Shown piece by piece: positions 35,226 through 45,809 of a stretch of 64,000 nt of DNA. Below the pieces are notes generated by a model. It was given only the letters and a program-made list of their open reading frames with translations. It was not told where the DNA came from and did not search any database. Within the stretch, counting starts at the first letter, position 1. Every line of letters starts with the position of its first letter. Source of the stretch: Clarkia xantiana subsp. parviflora (lineage: Eukaryota; Streptophyta; Magnoliopsida; Myrtales; Onagraceae); the NCBI GenBank assembly GCA_036873135.1, contig JAPTYO010000010.1, positions 26,963,772-27,027,771 of the forward strand, written 5' to 3'. A program made the position numbers and the translations under genes.

Positions 35226-36110
35226 TTTAATTTCAAACTTGTGTGTATAAATTTTAATTTCAAACTTGTGTTTCATACGCATTATTAAAAAAAAAAAAAA
35301 AAAACAAAAACTCTTCAGGTAAGTTTTAATTTTGGTTAGTGCGTCGCATATGCAAAAAAAAAAACATTTTAGGAAAAATTGTAATTCCTCTTTAACTATT
35401 AGAGCTTCTAATTTCGAACGTGCATTCCATATTCATCATTTCAAAAACTTTTTTTTTCCTGAATTGGTTTATTTTTAATAATGCATCCAATATGCATTCA
35501 TTTAAAAAAAAATTAGATAAATCATATGCTCTCTTAGTTTTAGGGCTCTTTGTTTAAAAAACCTTTTACCTGATTTTTTTTGTTAATCAAAAGACGTGCA
35601 TCTCATACGCATTATTTTCGGGAAAAATCGGGTAAATTGTAATTTTTTTTAGTTGTAGAAATTTTATTTTTAAGTTTGCATCTTATTTTTGTGTATCTCA
35701 TTTGCATTTTTTTTCAAAAAAAAAAAAACGTTTCACCTGATTTTTTATTTTGAGCAACCAAGATGCATTGATTTTTTATCCTCGTTAAAAAAAACAAAAA
35801 AATATTTTCAAATAACTTGTAAATTTTCTTAACTGTAGAACTTTCATTTCAAGTATGCATCTCATGTGCATCGCGTGTGCATTGTTTTAGGAACGGTAAT
35901 TTTTTGATAGACTGTATACATTCTTAGTCGTAGAAATTTTAAACATGCATCACATTTGCATTATTTAAAAAAAAAAAAACTTTACCTGGATTTTTTATTT
36001 TGTACATATGTATCATTCAGGTAAACTGGTTGTAAGTTGTAACTTTCTTAACAGTTGAACTTTAACTTTCGAGCAATCATGAGCATTTAAAAAAAAAAAA
36101 ACTCAAAGTG
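35226..36110. repeat. Degenerate satellite-like tandem array
   Basis: About seven imperfect units of roughly 110-150 bp. Each has a GTGCATCTCATACGCATT-like phrase, a poly-A run, TTTACCTGATTTTTTATTTTG and a TAACTGTAGAACTTT phrase in the same order. Poly-A runs of 10-18 bases recur in each unit. Confidence 0.6.
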
Positions 36111-38010
36111 TCATTCGTTTTTATCCAAGGTGTATTGCACTTTTTTTGCAAGATCGTCTCAACCTTCGCATGAGCTAAAGTTTTTTAAAAAAAAGAGATT
36201 TGATTCTAATTTTTTTAGAAAATAGTTTAACTGTGAAGTTGAGTGCGATTATTCGAGTTTAAACAAAGGACGATAAAATCTTTTTGAAAAAACTTTGTTT
36301 TACATTTGTCCTGTGTTCGAGCCAGATAGTGCACTCAGCAAACTCGGTAAACTCCATGATGGTGCAAAACACCCTAGATCACAAATTTTGATTCTTTCTG
36401 AAATGTAATTAAAATTATGAAATGAATGACATTAGAGTTTTCAAAAAAAAATCATGCATGATTTCTCATATTCTCTACACTGATATTTCATTCACTCTTT
36501 TCAGGTACCCTTGGTTAGGTATCATGTACATATGAGATCTGCTGGCCAAATGGGGCGGTATAAAAAGAACGTGCATCCATCCAGTTGCACGAAGAACAAA
36601 TTGCGCACTCGGGATATCCAACGCTCAGGTGCGATAAATTGTACTACATTTTTTCATTGATATTTGAGTGTCCCTACTCTTTTTGCAGGTCAGACGACCA
36701 CTTCAACCAAGTCCGCAACCATGTGAAACTTGAGCGCTTCGAAGAGTCTCTATGACAAATTCCACCTACCATGTGTGAAATTCATACGCTTTCCAAGCCG
36801 AGGTATACAACCGTTATATGGCCAGGTTTAAACCGTTCAGCGGTAACCATGGGGAATCTCCTATTGAGATCGGGCATGTCCGGATATGGGAAAATGTCAA
36901 GATATCATCGAGAATCCCGTGAAGATTCAATGTTCCGATCAATGTACCTTGACTCGGTCAACTGAGTCCTTTTCTGAAAAAGTTCTGAAATTTTGAAATA
37001 TTCAGTCCGCCACCAGGGAATGTAATTCCCAACAGGTGTACATATACAAGTTGTGGAGCAAGAGAATCAGGGCATGCAGTAGGTCCAGTTGTATAGCCAA
37101 CGCATTGCCCACTAGAAAGATCCGACACCCAGAAGAGAAGATGTGATCAAATTTATCCATGAAATATGACAGTCTCTTTTCTCTTTTTGCAGCTCGGATA
37201 AATCATTCATATTGAGGCCCTTGATGCGATTATCCCGCCCGCGGATCTTTGCTCATTGACCATGCTTGTGTCGACCGACGAACTTGTCCTATATGCATCA
37301 GAAGCTCTAGTTTCCTATATACGATCTTTCTGATTGTAGTATCTGCCCAATAGCTAAAAAAACTAGGTTGCATTTTCATGTTAGCACATCTGTTAGTAAA
37401 AAAAAGGGGAAGACTATATTGGGCTCGTCTTCCTTTTCTTTACTACAGCCTCATATACATAACTCATGTAGATCAAACTTTATCTACTACTGTATCAATT
37501 TTTTTCCATACGTTACATATTTATTAGTGTTATGTAAAATTATAGATAATACAAACAAAAAGATTTTCTGAATCTCTAATTATTAGATAAATTAAATAAA
37601 TATATAAAATAATAATCAATAATCTCTAAAATGTGGGGATGGTCGTTTCCTATTTTCCCTCTAGGTTTAGGTTTAGGTTAAAGTTTATTTAGATTTAGTT
37701 TTTTTTTTTCTACTTCTGCTTTGTAAGACATTTTAGAAGTGTTCTTAATTACGATTGCTTTTGGTTTACCCAAAAAACATAGAAAGGGAGAAAAGAAAAT
37801 GAAGGGAGAGAGAGAGAATAGTATGAGGAAAGATAACGTCCTATTAAATTTAAGCTGTAAAATAAGGTGAGTGAATAAAATGATTAAGGTCTACAAATAT
37901 CAAGGAGTTTAATATGTGGGAATTTGACTGTATACAAAGTCTACCCCAATGTAGCTGCTCTAAAAAATTGAGGGCTCGTATTTTGGGAGGCCTAAAGCCC
38001 AAGCTTTAGT
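36111..38010. other. Intergenic DNA with possible decayed gene fragments
   Basis: Several TTTTTGCAG acceptor-like sites (about 36680, 37190) precede short GC-richer stretches, hinting at a decayed intron-containing transposon gene. I could not identify any domain. Confidence 0.3.
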
Positions 38011-38013
38011 TGC

Positions 38014-39540
38014 TTGGGCCTTAGGTCGCCTCCAGGTACATCTGCTGATTCCATGAGTGAGTTTGATTATACAGGTAGTGATGATGACAACGTGCATGAT
38101 GGTGATGTAGTTTATGATGATAGTTTAGTTGTCTCTAAACCTGGAAAAATGCATGTTAGAGCAGTTAAACCTCCTGTTTGGGACTCGTATTTATGATATG
38201 TCCGCTCAATGTTCTATAATGCATCTTATTTCTAAAAAAATGGGTTATGATAGAGTCACAATTGTTTACAAGTCTTTTTTTTAGTATTAATGAGAAAATT
38301 CCTGAGCCAATAAATTTTTCCGATGCTTGTAAAAATCCAAAATGGGTTAAGGGAATGAATGAAGAAATTGATGCTTTGGAAACTAATAAGACTTGGTCAC
38401 TTGTGTATTTACCAGTTGGAAGAAATTCTATAGGATGTAAATGTGTTTTTAGAGTAAAATAAAATTATGATGGTTCCTTGGAACGTTATAAAGCCGAACT
38501 TATTGCAAAAGGTTTTAAACCGAAGGAAGAGATTGATTATAGCGAAACTTTTAATGGTAGTGTGCTCTGACAAATGAAGTACGTTTTAGAGTTATTGTCT
38601 GAAGTTGGTTTGTTAGGTGGTAAGCCTAGTAATACTCCGATGGAGAAAAATGCTAGGTTTACCTTTATTGGATTGATGAAAGCCTTAGCCTGAAAAGGAT
38701 GATAAATTGCTTTCTAGTCCAAGTATTTACAGAAAGTTGATTGAAAAACGTATTTACTTAGGTATTACTCGCCATGATATTGCTTATTGTATTTAATATT
38801 TGGAAAATGATTTAAAAAAACGAAATTATATGCAGAAATTTAGGCAGAAAATGTTTTTAATGGTCATGATTTACTTGGTGTCTTGAAAATTGTGAAGGAA
38901 AAACAATACTGACCATTGGATTGCATTTTCTGCCTAAATTTCTGCTGCTATAACATTGCCCTTAATATTTTAGTCAGTATATGCAAAGTCCCAAGAAGTC
39001 AGTATATTGTTGTAGCTCGTGTTTTGAGATATTTAAAGCAGCAAACTGGTTTAGGGATTTTAAAGTGGTAGCTTAGATATTACTGCATATTGTGATTTTG
39101 ATTATGCAAGGTGCATTGAGTCAAAAAGGCCAGTAATTGTGTGTTTGTTCTTAATTCTTTAATTTCTTGGAAAGTAAACCGATTATTTCTTGTTCATCGG
39201 CTGAAGCCGAATATAGAAGTATGCGTGATACTGTTGGTGAACTTGTTTGACTAAGATGTTTACTTTCTGAGTTGGAGTTTTTTTTTCTTCTGAAAAAACC
39301 TGTTTTACTACTACATTGTGATAATAAGACAGCAATTCAGATAGAAAATATTCATATTTTTCACGAACGAACTAAACACATTGAGGTTGACTGTCACTTT
39401 GTTAGAGATCGGGTTACCGCAGGTTTTATCATGCTGAAGTACTTGTAGACTACGAACCAGATAGCTAATATCTTCACGAAGACCTTTCCAAAGGCTCAGC
39501 ATCGACATCTTTTGAGAAAGCTGAAGATGATTAACATTTT
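38014..39540 (+). pseudogene. Decayed copia polyprotein (RT and RNase H)
   Basis: Fragments in order: an acidic pre-RT region (38014-38196); RT start with EPINFSDACKNPKWVKGMNE, WSLVYLP, KCVFRVK, ERYKAELIAKGF and EIDYSETF (38280-38550); a late RT piece with GKPSNTPME and SPSIYRKLIEKRIYLGITR (38580-38800); and RNase H remnants AEYRS-like, THIEVDCHFVRDRV and QIANIFTKTFPKAQHRHLLRKL (39180-39520). There are many stops and a large loss of central RT between about 38560 and 38580. It is not functional. Confidence 0.8.
38832..38945. repeat. Small hairpin inside the copia relic
   Basis: GCAGAAATTTAGGCAGAAAA (38832-38851, perfect over 22 bp to 38853) is inverted at 38924-38945. The loop also contains AATGGTCA and TGACCATT as inner inverted repeats. 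The 114-bp unit interrupts the copia RT frame and looks like a miniature insertion. Confidence 0.7.
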
Positions 39541-39565
39541 TCTTCGAAGTTCATCTTGATGGAGA

Positions 39566-39985
39566 ATATTAAAGCCCAGTTAGGCCTAGTCCAGTGTTTG
39601 ACTTAGGCCCAGTGTAGTTAGGCATAATCCAATGTTTTATGCACATATCAGTTTTGTTTATGAGATTGGTTATATTCTAAACTTTGTATTAGTTTTATGA
39701 TGTTTTCTTTGTCCTTTATTAGTTTTGGGTAGATTTTTCTTCACTTAAATCTTTTGGACCAGAATGTAAATATTTGATGGACGTGGTCTATTTAAGGGCG
39801 GTCTATTTAAGGGCAAATAATAGCCAAGTGAAGGAGTTTATTCTGATAACCCCTGAGTACTCCTCTCACATATCTCTCCTAGAGTTTCGTACTTTAAGTG
39901 ATCCGAGACTTTACAAAAGATGATGGCGAAATGTTATGTCCGATGGTGAATGGTCGTGTCGTGTGATGGTGAGGCAGTACCAACA
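39566..39985 (+). mobile_element. Probable 3' LTR of the decayed copia element
   Basis: Follows the RNase H remnant after a TTGATGGAGAA purine-rich tract. It carries a repeated GGTCTATTTAAGGGC box (39785-39815), which could be the TATA region, and text typical of copia R/U5. The boundaries are approximate. Confidence 0.45.
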
Positions 39986-40397
39986 TTTATTATAATAAGA
40001 GTTAAGATACAAGATCCGACCATTACAGTCCGACTTGTTCCAACTGTGAGGGACATATTAATTGCCCTACAAGTTGCTAAAATTTAGAGCATATCGCTTT
40101 GAGACATTCAGAATAAATTTGATTATGGATGTCGAAACTTTTATGAATTCAGTTATAGTAATAGATTTTTGAAGTCGCACCAAAGCATGATACTAGGCTG
40201 CTGGTGGGGCTACGTTGACAAGGTCAGTGCGTGCACTGGTTGCTCGCTAAGTCTGGTCGGAAAATACCCAGACCTTGAGCATGAGAGCTCGAACATTACG
40301 TAGAGATGGAATTAGGGTCGCCACTACTAGCCCATTCCTTTTATTTGGCCCAATAAAAAACACCAATAAATATACTGAAAAATGTAATTAAAAAAAT
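39986..40397. other. Intergenic DNA, no gene seen
   Basis: Contains a GC-richer stretch at 40195-40330 that may be another old repeat. No frame is supported. Confidence 0.35.
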
Positions 40398-40928
40398 GGT
40401 TAATAACTAAAAAACTGTCCAAGGTTTACCATGTGTTAAAAGTAGGTGTCTAAAATTTGAAATGTTAAAATGGACTGTCCCAAGTTTCATTTTTCTCGAA
40501 ATTTGGTGTCTCTGTACGTCTTTTCATTTTTATTCAATCATTTTCATCAATACACTCACCCACTCATAATCCATCACTCTTTACTTTTCACGAAATCGTC
40601 AAATTTCACCCAAAAGTTAAACATAAAAAAAAAAAGTTTCTAGCAGAGTGGTGTGAAGCGATTTTCAAACGACAACGGAGCGAGATTTACTTGTGCGGAT
40701 GTGACCAGCTTCTTAGGTGATGGTCCCCGCAAGATGACGAGAATGGAGTGTGTAAGGGAGCTCGAATTTGAGAGTCGGTTTCGTCTGAATTGACCTCTCT
40801 AAAGTAATCACACCGAGACACTACATTTTAACAAAATTGAAACATTGGACACTACAGTTTAAAATTTGAAACTTCAGACACCTAATTTAACATAGGGTAA
40901 ACCTTGAACAGTTTTTAGTTATTAACCC
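40398..40928. mobile_element. Fold-back MULE-like MITE
   Basis: Left end GGTTAATAACTAAAAAACTG and right end CAGTTTTTAGTTATTAACCC are inverted repeats. Inverted similarity continues inward (TTTACCATGTGTTAAA with TTTAACATAGGGTAAA; GGTGTCT with AGACACC). Flanks TAAAAAAAT (40389-40397) and AAAAAAAAT (40929-40937) give an 8-of-9 duplication, weak evidence because it is A-rich. Confidence 0.65.
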
Positions 40929-41079
40929 AAAAAAAATACATACTATCGTAACCTGAGTTAATAATCTACATTAAAAATACTAAATTAAATTAAGAAAAAT
41001 ACTGTAAAACAAAATAAATACATAGTATCGTATGTTTAAGTTAATCAAAAAGATTCTCGCAATCTTTAGATTATCTAAT

Positions 41080-41857
41080 GGGTTAAAGGTACTTTTCATA
41101 CCACATGTTTGGCCGAATGTGGCTTTTAGTACCGGATGTTTGGTTTTGTATACTTTCGGTACCAAACGTTTGAAAAAATGTGGTTTTTGGTACTTCCGTT
41201 AGTTGGCCGTTAGTTTTTTCCGTTAAGTGACATGTGCAAGTCACGTGATCGACCCTAAACTTTCGATTTTGTTCAATTTAGTCCCTCAAATATATTTATA
41301 ACTTTTAATTTGTTTAATTTAGTCCCAAAACTTCAAAATCAATTCCAATTGAATCATCGAACCCAATTGACCTAGCCGGACCTAGCCCTAGGCTAGGTCC
41401 GGCTAGGTCAATTGGGACCTAGCCCAAATTCGACCCAAATTGGGCTAGGTCCCAATTAACCTAGCCGGACCTAGCCTAGGGCTAGGTCCGACCCTGGGTC
41501 AGGGTCGGCTGGGCCCGGCGACCCCAACCCAGGTTCGGACCTAGCCCTAGGCTAGGTCCGGCTAGGTCAATTGGGTTCGATGATTCAATTGGAATTGATT
41601 TTGAAGTTTTGGGACTAAATTAAACAAATTAAAAGTTATAAATATATTTGAGGGACTAAATTGAACAAAATCGAAAGTTTAGGGTCGGTCACATGACTTG
41701 CACATGTCACTTAACGGAAAAAACTAACGGCCAACTAACGGATGTACCAAAAGCCACATTTTTTCAAACGTTTGGTACCAAAAGTATACAAAACCAAACA
41801 TCCGGTACTAAAAGCCACATTCGGCCAAACATGTGGTATGAAAAGTACCTTTAACCC
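41080..41857. mobile_element. Fold-back MULE upstream of the VPS62-like gene
   Basis: The element runs GGGTTAAAGGTACTTTTCAT to its inverted end, CCTTTAACCC. The two arms (about 41080-41460 and 41480-41857) are almost fully inverted copies and meet in a GC-rich centre containing further palindromes (GGACCTAGCCCTAGGCTAGG). A perfect 9-bp target duplication TTATCTAAT lies at 41071-41079 and 41858-41866. Its right end is 161 bp from the VPS62-like start codon, so it lies in that gene's promoter or 5' UTR. Confidence 0.88.
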
Positions 41858-42017
41858 TTATCTAATTGTTGATAATCTTAATTTAGTAAGCCATATACGA
41901 AGTTGTAGGAAAAGCATGTCTTCTACATTCACGGTTTTCATTTGTTCTTGTTCTTCCCATTTAAAAGAAACAAAATCTACAACATTTGCCTACCAACACA
42001 ACAGACAAATTACAAGG

Positions 42018-43789
42018 ATGTTTGGCGGCAAATGGTTCTCTAGATCCTCAAACAACCTCTCACCTCCTCCTCATCTTGATTACTTCTCTTTGCCCTCTCC
42101 TCTTCCTCAATGGCCTCCAGGTTCTTTTTCATCTTCTTAATACGTCGTCAATTAGTGTTGTGCTATTAAACTCATCTTAATTCCGCTTTATATATGTATG
42201 TATTACAAGGAACTGGTTTCGGTACCGGAACAATAAACCTAGGCGAAATCGAAGTTTGCGAAATCGATCGTTTCGAGCCTGTTTGGTGTTGGAACCGATC
42301 GCGCGATCGGAAAAAAGGCATTACCTTTTACCGCCCGGAAAAAATACCTGATTTGTTCTTCTGCCTCGGCCACTATTGCCAATCGAATGATCGCCCTCTT
42401 CGCGGTTTCGTACTCGTGGCCCGTGAGCCCGGACTTGTGTCGTCCCACCAACCCGCTCTTCGCAAACCCCTCGATTACACGCTCATGTGGAGCCCGGAAG
42501 ACGGAAATGGCGATCGCAACTCCAAAGGAAGCTGCTACTTTTGGTTTCCGGAGTCTCCGGAAGGTTACAAAGCTGTCGGAATTTTTGTCACCGATACTCC
42601 GAATAAACCCGATTTAGACGATATGCGGATAGTTCGGGCCGACTTGACGGATTCGTGCGAGGCTCATCAACCCGTACTTCAAGACTGTTCAAACTACTTA
42701 GGAGACCCGTTTCGGGTATGGACCACGAGGCCGAAACATCGAGGAAAACTGGGACGGGCTGTCCCGGTCGGAACCTTTTTTTGCTGCAGTTTCTGGAATT
42801 GGAGCCCGAAAGACGACCTGAAAATCGCGTGTTTGAAAAACTTGGACTCGTCCCTCCATGCAATGCCGAACCTCGATCAAATCCACACTCTGATCGGGCA
42901 CTACGGGCCGACCATCTTCTTCCACCCAAACGAGGTCTACTTGCCGTCTTCGGTCTCGTGGTTCTTTAAGAAAGAGCCGCGGATAAACGGGCTTGGGGAT
43001 TTTGAAAGCAAGGTGATTGATGAGAGCGGTAGAAACTTACCGATCGGAGGGACGAACGACGGGAAGTACTGGATCGAGCTGCCGAAGGATGATCGGGTTA
43101 AGAACGGCGATCTTGAAACAGCTGAGCTCTACGTCCATGTGAAGCCGGCGTTGGGTGGAACATTCACGGATATCGCAATGTGGGTTTTTTGTCCCTTCAA
43201 CGGGCCTGCCACGCTCAAAGTCGCGCTTCTGAACATCGGGCTAAGCAAGATCGGGCAGCACGTCGGCGATTGGGAACACGTTACGCTACGAGTAAGCAAC
43301 TTCACCGGGGAGCTCTGGCATATGTACTTCTCGCAACATAGTAGCGGGCAATGGGTTGATGCTTTTGATCTCGAGTTCATTGAGGGAAACAGAGCCGCCG
43401 TTTACTCGTCGAGGAACGGCCATGCTTGTTTCCCGCACCCAGGGCCCCACATTCAGGGCGCGGAGAAGCTCGGGATTGGGATTAGGAACGACGCGGCGAG
43501 GAGTGACTTGTATGTGGACTCGAGCACTAAGTACAAGGTTGTTTCGGCAGAGCATCTCGGGGAAGGTGTCGTCCCGGAGCCGTTGTGGCTGCAGTATATG
43601 AGGGAGTGGGGGCCGACCGTTGTCTACAGTTCGAGAGCCGAACTAGAGAGAATAGCAAATGTGTTTCCGATGGCGCTTCGATGCTCGGTGAAGAACACAA
43701 TCGATAAGCTTCCGTTAGAAATGCACGGCGAGAGAGGCCCGACCGGGCCCAAGGCGAAGCACAACTGGCTTGAGGATGAAGTTCAATGA
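42018..43789 (+). CDS. VPS62/DUF946-family protein, two exons
   Basis: Exons 42018-42120 and 42210-43789 give 560 residues. The first exon supplies the family-typical start (MFGGKWFSRSSNNLSPPP ... LPQWPP), joined in phase 1 to GTGFGTGTINLGEIEV. Seen: the conserved YGPTIFFHPNEVYLPSSVSW segment, IGQHVGDWEHVTLR, FSQHSSGQWVDAFDLEF and SSRNGHACFPHPGPH, all hallmarks of the plant DUF946 proteins annotated as vacuolar protein sorting-associated protein 62-like. No signal peptide or membrane span is visible. The biochemical role in plants is not established. A MULE fold-back lies immediately upstream. The exon 1 start was chosen because an internal ATG at 42194 lies inside the predicted intron. Confidence 0.9.
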
Positions 43790-44540
43790 GTCAGTCAGTC
43801 ATGGTGGACTGGCGGTAGTAGCATTGAGACTGTATTTGTAAATATTGATGGATCAATCTGTGATTTATTTGAGAGAGAGGTCTTGTTTTTGTTAGCTTTC
43901 TTGCTTTAATAAGGTTTAACCCTAGATAAGGGTCGAATTCAAAAATCGAACCTTCTTATTCTTGTAAAGTTAAGGGAGTGAATCGAAACTAAATCAAAGG
44001 GAAATCTTTGTCTGACTTCGCGGTGTCAGGCTACTCCTAAGCTACACCTAATCACCTCGGTCGATATTTAAATTTTTTGTTTTTCTTGGCTGATGGTCGA
44101 TTTTGAATTCGACTCGCTAAATTTCAATTCGAGCTTAAGTCCAGCTTTTTCTAGTACCGATTCGAGTACGAATTTATTTATACTTAACTCGAGAAGCTTG
44201 GAGCGATTTTTTTTTTTTTGACAAAGGTATTGTTCGAGTCGAGTTCGAGCTTATTCGAAGAATAATAATAATAATAATATAACGAGTTGAGCTCAAGCTA
44301 AGGTGCACAAATCAAACTGAACTATTTTAAATTTGACGAGCGAAATTCAAGATTGAAAAAGTCAAGTTGAATCGAGTTCGAACTCAAGTAAACTAAGCTC
44401 GACTCTTTTATACCTCTAACCTAACACGAAGCAGACAAAGCGGCCATTCTAGAAATGGATCGGTGTCGGAGGAAAACTACCACCTCGTACTGTTATCGTC
44501 GGAGGATTAGTCGACTCCCAATGAGAGTGAGCTAGGGTTT
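43790..44540. other. Downstream intergenic DNA
   Basis: Holds the probable 3' UTR of the VPS62-like gene. Further on are GAGCTCGA/TCGAGCTC-rich AT sequence typical of old repeats. No gene is seen. Confidence 0.4.
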
Positions 44541-44543
44541 GGT

Positions 44544-44730
44544 TTGAGACTCGGCGGCAATGGCGGATCTTTGAAGCTGAAACTGAAGGCGCCAAGGATC
44601 GGACCCGGGCTGAGGACTTCGATTCGGTGGTTTCTGTATCGTCTTCTTCACCATCTTCTTGCTCATCTACTTCTTCGAGCACTACTTGGTGCTACACCCA
44701 ATGGTTCAATCTGGGTTTGCTCTTACTTAA
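44544..44730 (+). pseudogene. Fragment of a membrane-protein N-terminus, unidentified
   Basis: A frame opening MRLGGNGGSLKLKLKAPRIG continues, after a +1 or -1 shift at about 44630, as FFTIFLLIYFFEHYLVLHPM and stops soon after. The shape (basic start, one hydrophobic span, luminal HPM) resembles a type II membrane protein such as a Golgi glycosyltransferase. The frameshift and early stop suggest a captured or decayed exon. I do not recognise the family. Confidence 0.3.
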
Positions 44731-44941
44731 GAGGAAGACGTAATGCTTGTTGGTGATGGAGGTAACTTCTTTAGCAAATTTTTTAGATTGTGGATCAGTA
44801 ATCTTTCGGGTTGGTCTTTCACTCTATTTTGGTGCAGAAAGAATGTTGGTAAACTACCGACGTTAATGTAATCATCTGTATCTACTAGAGATGCTGCAGT
44901 TTGATGCATTATCCCACAAGAGATGTACTAGTTAGTTTCAG

Positions 44942-44943
<2 letters not shown>

Positions 44944-45009
<66 letters not shown>
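44944..45009. repeat. (TA)n microsatellite
   Basis: About 33 TA units without interruption. Confidence 0.95.
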
Positions 45010-45016
<7 letters not shown>

Positions 45017-45809
45017 TATAAGCATCTTGTATGCTGGGCTTTGTTAGTTTTTCACTTTGCTTCACAAGCAAGCAAGTAAAGTCAAATATCCTGAAGGAGT
45101 GACTTGCGACGCACTCTTCCAGACAATTGCACACTTCAGTCGACATTTATCCACCAATTGTTTATTTATTTATTATCATATATATCAGAGAAAGTTGGAA
45201 TCAACATTTCCCAGTATTCTGTTAAAAACCTAAAAGCATTTCATGTTGTTGATTACTGTAATATTCGGGATGGTGTTCTAACTATCAGATCGTGGTTCAT
45301 TTTCACTTCTTTCTCTTAAAAACATATTTTTTTAAAGCATCAAATAAGCATGAACAACAGATATATTACTTTAGAAAAGTGAAACGTGTTTTTCTTGCTT
45401 AAAAGTCAATTTTAATGCAAAAATCAGTCAACAAAAGTGGGAAGGCAGCAAATTTTATAGTTAGCACACCGAATATCAACATTTTAAGTATGTGACAGCA
45501 ATTAACAACATAGTTGAGACTTCAGACTGTTATAGGTTCTTAACCCAAAGAAAAATATAATATATGGCCATGGAAATTGGAAGTACAATGTCTGGATTCA
45601 AAGTAGAGTGCTTTTTCATCAAAGTATAAAAGGAAGAGAAACCATACAAGAAGAGATCAAGTAGCCCACGCCTTATTAGCTTGAATGACAGAGGACATGG
45701 ACTATAATGCACTCAACAAGAACCTTTCTTGGTTCAACAAAATGAATGTCATCATCAAATATTACCTGAATCGATCATCTTATGATGCAAAGGCAATAGA
45801 AATCGAGTC

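Noticed and set aside
42194..42209. Start codon at 42194 for the VPS62-like protein
   Set aside because: It lies in the predicted intron; joining 42018-42120 to 42210 gives the family-typical N-terminus.
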